A stretch of DNA of 64,000 nucleotides from NCBI GenBank assembly GCA_943356435.1, contig CALREY010000001.1, positions 62,001-126,000 on the forward strand. The letters are read 5' to 3'. The DNA is from Candidatus Altimarinota bacterium (GTDB lineage: Bacteria > Patescibacteriota > Gracilibacteria > BD1-5 > UBA6164). Under the pieces are notes generated by a model. The model was not told the origin of the DNA and made no database searches. It saw nothing but the letters and a program-made list of their open reading frames with translations. Positions 51,747-61,667 of this stretch are shown one piece after another (positions within the stretch are counted from its first letter, which is position 1; each line of letters begins with the position of its first letter). The translations under genes were made by a program, and so were the position numbers.

Positions 51747-53093
51747 TTAATTATATTGTTTCAATAATTCCCTAAACCATAACTTATCTCAAAATAAATA
51801 AGTTAAATCATAATGTGCTCTTTCAATACTTATTCATCTATTTAAATATTTTTCATCTACTTTTCAATCATTTAATACACTTTCTATTAACTTTATTTTT
51901 TCTGTATAATTTCTCCCTCTAGTAGGAAATTTAACTGTTTCAATATTTTTGAATTTAGAGAAAAATAAATAAGTATACAGATTCAAATTATCTCATTTAG
52001 CATAAAAAGAAGCTAATTCTAATGCTTTTAATTTTGGTAATCATCAGATTTCTTTAGTTTTATTTGTGAGAGATTTAATTCACGATTTAATACTATTTTC
52101 TATTTCATTAGTTAATTGTGAAAATTCTGATAAGTTTAAATACTTCAAAGCTCTTAAATATATCATGATATTTACATTTTTCATTGAATTTATTGCTTGC
52201 AGAGCATCAAAATATAAATCTACTCTATTTTTAGAAATATTTATTATTTTTATCAGTTCATTAACCAAAGGTTCTTTATCTAGAAATCATAGTTCTATTT
52301 TTCATAAAATAGTAGCAATTTGAGAATAAATGTCAGCATATTCATCATCCATTTTTTCTACTTTTTCTTGATTTGATAATGATTCATCCAATATGAATTC
52401 TTTGAAATCTGCTCTAAACTTCTTTTTGATAACTAAATCATTAACAACTATTGTACAAATATCCTTTGCTCCATATTTATGCTCTGCAAAACATAGTCAG
52501 TTATTATATCTACAGAAATCTCATTCTCAAAATACTTCAAATTGAGTATTTGGAAACTCGTTTACTAGATTTTCTATTTCTTTTAATGTAATTTCTCTAG
52601 AGAGGATAATTTTATTTATCTTATAATTATCCAAAAAATACTTAATTGCTTCAGAATTGTACAATGCTAAAATAGTAGAAATATTTATTTTTCATTTATA
52701 TTCTATTTCTTTTAGATATTCTAAAATACTTATATTTCAGCAAATAATTCAATCAATTCACAATTCTATAAATTCTTCTATCATTCTTTTTATAAGTGGA
52801 AAAGTTTGATCAGTATAGTACCATGCATTCAAATTGATAAATATTTCTAAATCGTATTTATGTACTTCTTCTACTATAAGTTTAAGTGTTTCATAGTCAG
52901 TAATTTGTTCATGTTCAGCAAATCTACCATTTGGACTTACTTCAAAACCAAATTTACTACTCCAATATTCAGGATTGTAACCAGTAAAAAATTCATTGGC
53001 TCATCAATCTACCAATGATGCAATATATTTTTCTAAATCTTTAGCATTTTTTCATTTCGTTGAAAAACCTAATCAAACTATTTTTTTGAACAT
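51747..53093 (-). CDS. Peptidase U32-family protein
   Basis: 448 residues. N-terminal TIM-barrel region typical of U32 proteins: F-E-V-S-P-N-G-R near residue 50, T-L-K-L-I-V-E-E-V-H-K-Y, I-D-G-I-I-C-G-N near 112, and G-E-G-D-F-C-R-Y-N-N-G-L-C-F near 210 with two cysteines. Characterised relatives (TrhP, UbiU/V, RlhA) are not peptidases but RNA-hydroxylation or quinone enzymes that bind an Fe-S cluster with four cysteines; C210/C217 and a nearby C-T-I could be part of such a site. The C-terminal ~180 residues are helical and unfamiliar. Substrate not determinable. Confidence 0.7.
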
Positions 53094-53117
53094 AATTATT
53101 TAATTTAATTTGTAGCA

Positions 53118-53156
53118 CTCCTCTCTTAAATAAGAGAGGAGATTCAGAGGTGAGTT
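53118..53156. repeat. GC-rich palindromic (REP-like) element
   Basis: Perfect hairpin CTCCTCTCTTA...TAAGAGAGGAG (53118-53141), then ATTCAGAGGTGAGTTA; read on the minus strand it begins TAACTCACCTC. Confidence 0.8.
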
Positions 53157-53184
53157 ATGATTATTATATATTTTTAACAAAAAA

Positions 53185-53210
53185 ATAAAAGCTAAAATTA
53201 GCTTTTATTT
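53185..53210 (-). terminator. Terminator of rpsU
   Basis: AATAAAAGCTAA/TTAGCTTTTATT stem and a minus-strand T-run, 11 bases after the stop. Confidence 0.85.
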
Positions 53211-53220
53211 CAAAATCTAC

Positions 53221-53421
53221 TTAAAAGTAAACTTTAGTATTTAACATTCTATAGTGTTCTCTAACGATAGCTTGTTCTCTTTTCTTTTTATCAGAAGTAG
53301 TTCTAACAGCGTATCTTTCAGTTCTAATTTTATTTGTTATTCTTGATTGAAAGAACATTTTTTTGTATCTTAAAATTAGTTTTTCGTTAGTTTCTCAATT
53401 ATTTTTAATTGCGTATATCAT
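53221..53421 (-). CDS. rpsU: Ribosomal protein bS21
   Basis: 66 residues. G-E-T-N-E-K-L-I-L-R-Y-K-K at the start and E-R-Y-A-V-R-T-T-S-D-K-K-K-R-E-Q-A at the end match bS21, a small basic protein next to the anti-Shine-Dalgarno end of 16S rRNA. Upstream lies a hairpin (ATACTcCCT...AGGaAGTAT near 53470-53500) that could control it. Confidence 0.88.
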
Positions 53422-53512
53422 GTTTTCTATCCCCTTACAGGAAATTAAGTTATAAACTTAGAAAGTGTTAATACTCCCTAAAAGTAAAGGAAGTATATTT
53501 ATTAACTTTTAT

Positions 53513-53540
53513 TTGTCAAAAGTAAATATTTTAATATATT
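53513..53540 (+). promoter_or_regulatory. Promoter of rbfA-ftsQ
   Basis: TTGTCA (53513-53518), 16-base spacer, TATATT (53535-53540), 33 bases before the ATG of rbfA. Confidence 0.55.
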
Positions 53541-53572
53541 TAGAGTGATTAAAATAATAATTATAAATAAAA

Positions 53573-53908
53573 ATGAACCAAGAAAGAATTAGAAAATTAG
53601 AAAGAGTATCTAGAGAATTAGTTACAAATTTTATATTCGAAGAATTAGAAGACTCAGAACTTACTTTTTGAATCATAACAGTAACATGAGTAAAAATAAG
53701 TAGTGATTTATCATATTTAGATATTTATGTTAGTTCACTAAAAAATGGTAACATATTAGCTAAAACTTTAGCAAAACATAATTATGAAGTTCAAGCTAAA
53801 TTTAACAAAATATTAAATATTAGAAAACTACCAAGAATAAGGTATAGATATGATAATAGTTGAGCTATTTGACAAGAAGTTTGTGAAGTAATCAATCAAG
53901 TAACTTAA
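53573..53908 (+). CDS. rbfA: Ribosome-binding factor RbfA
   Basis: 111 residues, usual size. KH-like fold: R-I-R-K-L-E-R-V-S-R-E-L-V at the start, V-T-G-V-K-I-S-S-D-L-S-Y-L-D-I-Y-V in the middle, and L-P-R-I-R-Y-R-Y-D-N-S near the end (P-x-L-x-F/Y-x-x-D). It helps mature the 5' end of 16S rRNA during 30S assembly. Six bases from the next gene, so they form an operon. Confidence 0.92.
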
Positions 53909-53914
53909 AAATAT

Positions 53915-54856
53915 ATGAATATAAAAAAAATTAAAAATAAAATAACTAATTTTTTAAATAAATCTAATAAAAAAGATAGTATAAGTAAACTTGTACTAAA
54001 TAATATGGAAAGAAATCCTTTTACAAAAAAAAGGAGGACTTTTGTGATAAAAAATAATCATATAGAAAAACTAAAAATATTTTGAAATAATATAACTCAT
54101 TATTATATGTTTATATTATTTATACTTATAATATCTATTATATTTGTATGATTTTGACCTGTTTTTAAAATTACCAATATAAATATAATAAAAAAAGATA
54201 GTACTACTAATATGGATATTTCTTATAAGTCTGTAGATGATTTTAGATGAATATCTATATGGACAGTCGATAAAAACAGTATACTAAAAAATTTGCAAAA
54301 CTATCAACAAAATATTGCAAATATTAAATTAGATATAGTATTACCAAATTCACTAAATATAATTATTGATTCTTATAAATGAGTATTTAATACAAATATT
54401 AATTGAAAAACATATATTATTACAGAAAACTGATCATTAATTCCCTCTTCTTATTCTACTGAACTAAAAGAATTAGTAGTAAAAAATGATTTTGATAAAA
54501 ATGTTTTTTTAGATTATAAAAAAATATTAGATGGAGAATATATAAAAAAAATATATTCTACATATGATTTTATGAAAAATAACTTCATAAGCATAAAAAT
54601 CAATAAAATAGTATATTATGAAGTAGAGAGAGAAATACATATGACTACAGATAAAAATACTATACTTATATTCGATTTAGATGGTGAAATAAAAAATCAG
54701 ATAGAGAAATTAGCAATATTTAATAAAGAACTATTAGACATCAATAAAATACCTCTTATTTACATAGATTTAAGAATAAATAACAAAATTTTCTATTGTA
54801 CTGAAGCTGAGAAAATCCAATGTAATATAAATTTAAAAAGTATTTACTGAGAGTAA
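53915..54856 (+). CDS. FtsQ/DivIB-like division protein
   Basis: 313 residues. A long basic cytoplasmic N-terminus (~1-65) precedes one transmembrane helix (~66-88). The exterior part follows FtsQ order: a POTRA-like strand-helix region (F-K-I-T-N-I-N-I-I-K), then F-R-G-I-S-I-W-T-V-D-K-N-S-I-L-K-N-L as in the V.g....f.vd...l...l. block, and I-A-N-I-K-L-D-I-V-L-P-N-S-L-N-I-I-I typical of the beta domain. Division scaffold in the septum. The stop codon lies within its own terminator hairpin. Identity is inferred from order and topology, not identity of residues. Confidence 0.72.
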
Positions 54857-54867
54857 ATACTTTTTTA
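54838..54867. terminator. Terminator overlapping the ftsQ-like stop
   Basis: AAGTATTTAC...GTAAATACTT stem; the loop-side bases contain the last TGA and GAG codons and the stop, followed by T6. Confidence 0.85.
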
Positions 54868-55419
54868 TTTTGTTAAGTTACAATTTAACATATCAAATTT
54901 TATTTTTTTCTTGATTCATACTATAAGTCAACCTAACTTAGTATTTTTGAAATACAATCTATCAACAGTATTAAATATAATCATAAACAATCCTCTTCAT
55001 CTAATAGATTTATGTCAATTATATCACAATTTCAATTGATGAGCTCTAAGCGTTTCCATCTCTAATGCATTTTTATGTTTTTTTCATTTACCAGTATCCT
55101 CTACTTCAATTATAATACTTATTGAATCAGCTGATTTTGCACATTTTACTCTTAATTTATTATATCATCCTTCTTCAGTTCAATATTCAATAGCATTATT
55201 ATTCAGCTCATCAACAATTAATATAAAAATAGGTATTTCTTTACTAGGTATTCATAGTTCTAAACAAATCACCTCAACAAGATCTCTCAAAAGCTTTGTA
55301 TTTTTGAAATTAGAGCCATAAATAAACTCTATATCTATACTTCAATCAATGATTTTTTCAGATATAAATTCATTTATATTTATAGAACGCGGAATATTGC
55401 TAATATGTACTATATTCAT
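54865..55419 (-). CDS. GHKL ATPase (anti-sigma/serine-kinase-like)
   Basis: 184 residues. A HATPase_c domain: N-box I-L-I-V-D-E-L-N-N-N-A-I-E-Y-G and G1 box V-E-D-T-G-K-G-K; a G2 region follows near G-R-G-L-F-M-I. Unlike histidine kinases it has no phospho-acceptor domain, so RsbW/SpoIIAB-type anti-sigma or serine kinase is the closest match. No sigma factor, anti-anti-sigma or response regulator is adjacent. Cytoplasmic. Confidence 0.75.
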
Positions 55420-55480
55420 ATATTAATAATAACTATTAGTATTTAATAACATTATAACACTTTAAATAAAAAAAATCAAA

Positions 55481-55509
55481 AAAAAACTTAAGAATTCCTT
55501 AAGTTTTTT
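55481..55509 (-). terminator. Terminator of the HU gene
   Basis: AAACTTAAG-AATTC-CTTAAGTTT stem with T-run on the minus strand, 22 bases after the HU stop. Confidence 0.85.
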
Positions 55510-55530
55510 CTTAGCATTATGATAACAAGA

Positions 55531-55803
55531 TTATCTAACAGCTTCTTTAAGAGTTTTTCCAGCTCTGAAAACAGGAGAGTTCATAGATGGAATTTTGATA
55601 GATTCACCTGTTCTAGGATTAACACCATTTCTAGAAGCTCTAGAAGATACTTTAAATGCACCAAAACCAGTAATATTAACTTCATTACCTGCTTTTAATT
55701 CAGAAGTAATAACTTCAATCATAGAAGTTAAAGTTTTAGATACAGCATCTTGGCTTAATCATGCAGCAGCAGCAACTGCTTTAATAAAATCTTGTTTTTT
55801 CAT
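55531..55803 (-). CDS. hup: Nucleoid protein HU
   Basis: 90 residues, exact HU length. M-K-K-Q-D-F-I-K-A-V-A at the start; the G-F-G-A-F-K-V-S-S-R-A-S-R-N-G-V-N-P-R-T-G-E-S-I-K-I-P DNA-binding arm with the inserting proline; P-V-F-R-A-G-K-T-L-K-E-A-V at the end. A dimer that bends DNA. Only one TGA codon, at the glycine of AAGLSQ. Confidence 0.96.
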
Positions 55804-55952
55804 AATAAAATTATTTATAAATATAAAACATTTGTATTTTAGCAATGTTTAAGGAATATGCAAATTTTTTTTTATTTTTTTCCTTTAATAGTCGAATTAT
55901 GTCCATAAATATAAGAATAAAATTAATTATACAATAAATTTTAAAATAATCA

Positions 55953-56759
55953 TTAATCACTGTATATTGAATATTTAAGCATATTTAAGTATTCAGTGTT
56001 ATTTAAATCTACATTTAAGTTTTGTTTGTAATTTCATACTTGTGCAGAAGACAAAATAGATGTTTTTGGTTTAGAAAATGACTCATTATTCTTTTTTGAC
56101 TTTATTTTATATTTTATTGCTCAAGAACTTCCAGAATTAAGTAATACCATATAATTAGAATCAGAAATAGATATAAAATCATTTATATTTTGTTCTACAT
56201 ACTTTAGTCATTCATTAGAATAAGTTTTTTTTACTCAAGAAGTATTCAATCATACTCATGATATTCATTCACTTTTTCATATTACATTCCATGCAAGATT
56301 AGTTTCTTCTCATAATAGTATAGTAAATTCTATCTCAGTAACTTTTTTTTCTCAAGAATCATCTATGTAAAATAATGGTACAATGTCATATCATAATGGA
56401 TCCAGATTTCATTCATATTCTTCTACTTTTGATCATATGTCATAAGAGATATATACATCGCTACTTGCCTTAAATTGATTTGTATCCAAAGGATTATTTG
56501 CAAGTACTATAGAACGATTATTTAAATTGTGATCTATTCTATCATAATAAGCATATCAGTTCTTTTTGATTTGTAATAATGCTAATTCACTAGCTGATTC
56601 TGCTCATGCATAAGCCTTATAATAATCTCACATTGCTTTATTGTCCTTCAAATCATTTAATATTAAATTAAATATTCAAATTCACAAAAAAAGTAATAAT
56701 CCTATTATAAGTAAAATTATTATCACTGAATATCATGAATTATTTTTTGATATTTTCAT
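55953..56759 (-). CDS. PilX-like pilus assembly protein
   Basis: 268 residues. Short basic leader with G9-Y (N-N-S-G-Y-S-V), then a hydrophobic helix (~12-33), then K-A-M-G-D-Y-Y-K-A-Y-A-G-A-E-S-A-S-E-L-A-L-L, the pattern of PilX N-terminal proteins where the helix continues and a conserved G-A-E-S-A follows. The extracellular part is mixed and ends in a helix. Helps minor pilins prime type IV pilus assembly. First in the downstream end of a minus-strand pilus operon (55953-58598). Confidence 0.72.
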
Positions 56760-56787
56760 AAAATTAAGGTTAATTAAGATATCTTTT

Positions 56788-57390
56788 TTAAAACAATCTC
56801 TCACTAATGGTAGTCTGGAAAATTATGCTACTTTCTTTTATCATATTTGATTTCACTCATTTTTTTGCAGATGATTGCAATACTATATTAATAGTTACTT
56901 TTGGAACAGCATCATCAGATAAATAAAACTTCAAATCTTTTATAGATACATAACTGTTCGTTAAAGGTAGATTTGGTCACATAGCTATTACACAATTATC
57001 ATTTATATTACTACATTGTGATGAATCAGTTACTCTATAATATTCTCATAATACTACATCTTTTTTTGCTAAATAATAAATATTTCATGATTTAGAACAC
57101 AATTTATCTCAGATTTTATAATTATTCATTCCAGATTTCACAAAATCACAATTATCTATTGCACTTGAAGAAACTCAAGTTATTCAATCTTTTCTAATAT
57201 CTTCAGATATTTTACTTGCTACATTTTTCAGATTCTCTTGCATTACCCTATTTATATCAGATTTCATATTTATATCACTGCTGATTAAATATATCCATAT
57301 TATTGATATGAACATAATAGAAAATATAGTAATAGATACTAAAACTTCTACTAGAGTAAATGCATTTATATTAATTTTTGAATTTTTCAT
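56788..57390 (-). CDS. Minor pilin (PilV/PilW type)
   Basis: 200 residues. Prepilin-like start with A-F-T-L-V-E-V-L-V-S-I (alanine, not glycine, before Phe; glutamate at +5 conserved) and a ~20-residue hydrophobic helix. Then V-M-Q-E-N-L-K-N-V-A-S-K-I-S-E-D-I-R-K-D as in PilW. Four to five cysteines in the head. Cut by a PilD-type peptidase and packed in a type IV pilus or pseudopilus. A short TATTCAT repeat overlaps the ATG. Confidence 0.8.
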
Positions 57391-57404
57391 TATTCATTAT
57401 TCAT
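57388..57404. repeat. TATTCAT repeat at a pilin start codon
   Basis: Two full heptamers and a partial third straddle the ATG (57388-57390) of the minor pilin gene, giving three ATGs in two different frames on the minus strand. Confidence 0.6.
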
Positions 57405-57415
57405 TATTAATTATT

Positions 57416-58030
57416 TTATAGTCTTTTCCAATCTGCTATTATAGATTTTATTTCAAATTCATGATATCACCTAATATACCAAATAATTTTTGAAGTTACT
57501 AGATAAGCTTCAGTTATATCTTTTGGAGCTGTTCATTCTTTATAAGATACTTTATCAAAACTAACATATTTATAAAACATAGTTTTTTTATTGTTTGGAT
57601 TGTTACAATCATGTGTATATCTATTCAGAGAATCTATACATAATGCATAACTTTTCATAGAACTAGAGTTCAATTTATCTACTCATTGTTCAAATCAAGA
57701 AGTAATATCTGTTACTTCTATTGGAAAATTAGCAGACATAGAATAATTGTTTTCTATTTTATATTTCTTTCAAAATTCAAACACATTAGTGTAATTATTA
57801 GAAGAAGGATTTATGACATTATACTTTTGTATTTTTTTATAATTACTATCTCTAATATTTCTAACTAATTCAATTTGTTCATTTGCTAGATTTGCAGCTA
57901 TAATATAATTTTTATTCAAATCATTAACTCTAAGAGTTGATGAAATAATAGCATATACTCAAGCTATTCACATAGAAAAAATAAATATTCATACTAGTAT
58001 TTCAATTATGGAAAATGCTTTTTTATTCAT
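57416..58030 (-). CDS. Minor pilin / pseudopilin
   Basis: 204 residues. M-N-K-K-A-F-S-I-I-E-I-L-V-G-I: the +5 glutamate and hydrophobic N-helix mark a type IV pilin-like protein, again with Ala before Phe. Then L-A-N-E-Q-I-E-L-V-R-N-I-R-D, the PilV-type helix. Cysteines in the head (C-I-D-S, H-D-C). Between two other pilin genes in one operon. Confidence 0.8.
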
Positions 58031-58034
58031 AGAA

Positions 58035-58598
58035 TTAATAGTCAATTATATTTGTATTTGTATAATAATTTATAGTTTTATTTAAATTTGGTGAAGATGA
58101 TCATTTAAAAGAAAAATTAATTGATACTATATCATCATTGAAATTATTTCTAGTTCATGATAACCAATTGTAATAACTAATATTTCATGTAATTGAATCA
58201 AAGAAAAATAATATATTTTGTTTGTCTTCAATTTTATCCATTAGTATTCATTTTTTTAGAGTCAATGTTTTAATAAGTCTGATATCTCATCATTCAGTAT
58301 TTAATATATTCATTTTTTCCATATTGTGTGGATATGAAAATACTTTTATTTGTGTATTTGCACTTTCACTTGTATCAAAATATACTCAGATAGATACATT
58401 TCAATCTGCTCATATAGCTCAATTTATAGCCATACTTTTTGCTTCATACAATAATTGAGATACTTCTCTTGTAGTTACTTTTAAACTTGCTTTATTCTGA
58501 TAATAACTATATGGTGCATAAGTCATCATGCTTAAAATACCTATAATAGTAATAGATACAATAAGTTCAATTAAAGTAAATCATTTTTTGCTATTCAT
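58035..58598 (-). CDS. Type IV pilin-like protein (FimT/GspH type)
   Basis: 187 residues. Classic prepilin site K-K-G-F-T-L-I-E-L-I-V-S-I, where the cleavage-site glycine is coded by TGA, then A-P-Y-S-Y-Y-Q-N-K-A-S-L and the V-T-T-R-E-V-S-Q-L-L-Y-E-A-K-S-M-A-I-N helix of FimT/GspH. Upstream end of the four-gene pilus operon; a start five bases after the stop of nothing, so its own promoter lies between it and the terminator at 58641. Confidence 0.82.
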
Positions 58599-58640
58599 AT
58601 TTATATTTTTAATAAACATTTCTTTATTTAAATATACAAA

Positions 58641-58675
58641 AAAAACTAAAAATTTCAATTAATTTTTAGTTTTTT
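58641..58675 (-). terminator. Terminator of the large pilin gene, copy 1 of a 40-bp repeat
   Basis: AAAAACTAAAAATT/AATTTTTAGTTTTT stem on the minus strand after the 58680 stop. The same sequence with one difference stands at 61057-61096. Confidence 0.8.
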
Positions 58676-58679
58676 TAAT

Positions 58680-61025
58680 CTATCTAATCATAACAGAAAT
58701 TAGTTGATATCTTCAATATCAATAATATCAATAATTTGTTCAGCACAATGCAGCTGCACGAAAAAAAGTATCTCCTGAAACTGAATAATTAAATTTATAT
58801 TGTAATACTCATGAATAAGTGACATTAAATCCTGGATCAATATTACATGTTGATAAATGTGTATCTGAAAAAGAACTTAATTTAGTAATATTAGAATTTC
58901 AGATAATTCAATATGCTACTCATCAACATGCTACTTGTCAAGAAAGTCTGTATCATACAGAATTAACTTTAACTTCTGAAAAACTAATAATATCCTTTAA
59001 TGTAGTATTAAATGAATAAGATATGACTGGAATACTACATGAAAAATTATTATATATATCATAATAATTAAAATTAGCTATTTGAGAAGAATCATTATTA
59101 AAAGTCGGTGCAGATCATCAAGGTATTATTCATTGTATTGTTCAAAAATTATAATTTATATTTGTCCATCATCCTCAATTAGTAGTCATATCACAAAATA
59201 CTTTAAATGCAGGATCTGAATTCGGTTTTATCCAATACACTCAGTCACTAAAAATAGATCAATTCCAAGGACTTCAAATATAATTATTTTTCCATGTACT
59301 TTGTAATAATAAATCATTACAACTTACTGGATACTGTTGTATTCAACTTATATTTTTAAATAAATATCATGTAGTACTATTTCAAGTCCATTGTGAATTA
59401 CAGGTATTAGAATTTATATAATATCATGAATTACAGCTTGTAACTGTACATGTTCACCATCCACTTCCATTCCATGTTTCTGTCGCTGTTGCATTTGATA
59501 TCACACAGCTTCTTGTATTACTTACACAACTCACTCATGCATCTTCTGTATGATATCATGAATCACATGTATATCTACATGCTGTTGTACTTCCACTTGT
59601 GTTATATGTCGGACTTTCACTTGGTGTCCATATTGTTCCATTCCATGTTTGTGTTATACTACTTGCTGTATTCCATATTGCGTTTATTGGTTTTCCTGTA
59701 CATGATGTGTTTTGTGTATCTGCTGTACAGCTTGTTCCATTCCATGTATAATGTGTATCACATACGAATGTACATACTCATGGTGTTGTATTTTGTGTCC
59801 ATGTTTGGCTAACTGTTTGACTTGTTGCTGTTGAATGTGCATTACTCGGTACTGTACTTCCACATACATCTGCTACACATGTTCCTGTTTGTTCTACATA
59901 TCAGCTTGTACAAACTATATTTATTGCTTCATCTACTAAGTTAATTGTTCAGTTACTACAATTTGCTTGTGCTCCATAGTTTTGTGTCCCATTTGATATA
60001 CTTCATGTCTTTGTTACATTTGATGATTGGTTGTGATTTAGTTGTGGGATTGTATATCCACTACTTGTTGTTGCTATACAGTTACTATATGTTGTTGTTG
60101 GTGTAACTGGTATTATTTTTACACTTCATCAGAAATTATTATTTACATATGTTCAAGCTAGATTTTTTACTTCTTCACTTGGTGTTAATATATTTATATT
60201 TAGACTAATTATTCTAGCTATATCTGATTCACTAGCTAATAATGTTCAAGAATAAGAAGTTTGTATTCATTTCAACAATGTTACTCTAGGTACATAATTT
60301 GAACCATCTGTTAAATCTGTACAACTATTTGTATCTGAATAAGCAACTAGTTGATTTGGAGTAAATGCAAATCATCAATCATGTTTAAATTTACTAGTTT
60401 TAAACGATGCTGGCAAATTTTTATATCAATTGTACACCAAACTTCATGAATTTATTATTTGTTGTAAATCAGTATTAGTTACATCATTAGTAATAATTGA
60501 AGGTACTGTTACCATACTACAATTAGATCACGACATTGCTTTTGCAGCTTGTCAATTATATGTTCATGTTATTAATGCTGTACCTTCTGTCAATTCGGCA
60601 CTTGCATTTTCAAAATAATTAAATGCTAATGGATCTCATTCCAATATTCATCATAATTGAAATTTATTTCTGTTTCATGTTACAGAATATGTGTAATGAG
60701 TATCTGTTAGTGGATCAAATGGTATTTTATCCAATTTATCTACATTTGCTTCAACTGTTTCTCCAAAAGTACCTTGATTCCATACTATAGATCAACTCAA
60801 TGTAATATCTACTCATGCTGTCGGATTTGGATATTTACCTGCATCTAGATTAAATAATTCTAGTGCAGACTTCATAGTAGAAATATCTGATATTCTAACA
60901 CTATCTCTACTATTTTGACTGTATCATTGTAAGCTTATAAATGCTATAGTTCACAATATAGCCAATATAGTAATTACAACAATCAATTCTACTAATGTGA
61001 AGGCTTTTTGTTTTTGTTCTTTCAT
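58680..61025 (-). CDS. Large pilin-like adhesin with fibrinogen-like C-terminal region
   Basis: 781 residues. Prepilin start K-A-F-T-L-V-E-L-I-V-V-I with an N-terminal helix and a ~330-residue pilin head. Then a cysteine- and Trp/Thr-rich stretch (~370-560) with repeats such as T-W-N-G-T-S-C and Y-T-C-D-S-G-Y. The C-terminal region starts S-D-G-V-Y-W-I-K-P and continues V-F-C-D-M-T-T-N-G-G-G-W-T, the hallmark of fibrinogen-related domains, which bind sugars. G-G-G-W-T is coded TGA GGA TGA TGG. Probably a pilus tip adhesin for host or prey contact (inference). The repeat stretch uses noticeably more G and C than its neighbours. Confidence 0.82.
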
Positions 61026-61056
61026 TATTTCTATTAATTATAATACAATTATATTA

Positions 61057-61096
61057 CAAAAAAAACTAAAAATTTCAATTTATTTTTAGTTTTTTG
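61057..61096. repeat. Second copy of the 40-bp terminator palindrome
   Basis: Matches 58637-58676 at all but one or two bases. It lies upstream of the large pilin gene, where no minus-strand gene ends, so the gene is bracketed by near-identical palindromes. Confidence 0.75.
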
Positions 61097-61133
61097 ATAT
61101 AAAAAATAATTTATTCAAATTTAATTAATACTA

Positions 61134-61160
61134 TTGATTTTTAGAAAAAAATGGTATAAT
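61134..61160 (+). promoter_or_regulatory. Extended -10 promoter for the gene at 61201
   Basis: TGgTATAAT (61152-61160) with TTGATT at 61134-61139 (15-base spacer). Confidence 0.55.
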
Positions 61161-61200
61161 AATAAATGTTTCTAAATTCTTATTTCTTAATTAATAAATT

Positions 61201-61644
61201 ATGGAAAATAAAAGATTTATAGAGCTAAAAAAAACTCCCATTATTCTAAGTGTAGTATTTTCAATTGTATTATATACATTATTACTCAAATACTTCAATA
61301 TTAATCCAGATATCACTGATTTAAAATACAGAGATTTTTATCTGAAATATACAATGATTTCGCCTATAATATTTTGATTATTAAGTATTATTCTAATATA
61401 TTTATTAATATTGATAAAATTTATTTTAAGATTAAATTTTTTAATTGTTACAATTTTTATTTATTTAATTATCTATTGATTTTTTCTATTTTTATGAATA
61501 GATTTTATGTACCTTGAATCAAGAATCGCACCATTTGCATCATTAATTATAAATACATTTTCCATCCCACTAATATTAAGTTCTTCTATTACAATATTAT
61601 TAAGTATTTTAATGTCATTTAAAAAAGTCAAATCAGAAAATTAG
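61201..61644 (+). CDS. Four-span membrane protein, unknown
   Basis: 147 residues. Four hydrophobic helices (~12-32, 50-72, 77-98, 112-138), very rich in Ile and Leu, with a short charged start and a basic end (KKVKSEN). No motif. Lies 23 bases before the lipoprotein gene, probably co-transcribed. Confidence 0.65.
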
Positions 61645-61667
61645 ATTATTTTCTAATAATAAAAAAT

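Noticed and set aside
59450-59869. Overlapping frames rich in Met, Tyr, His and Gln on both strands
   Set aside because: They are shadows of the Cys/Trp/Thr-rich repeat part of the large pilin gene on the minus strand, which is open through the region.
61057-61096. Terminator of an unseen minus-strand gene
   Set aside because: No minus-strand coding ends upstream of it; the sequence is better explained as a duplicate of the 58641 terminator.
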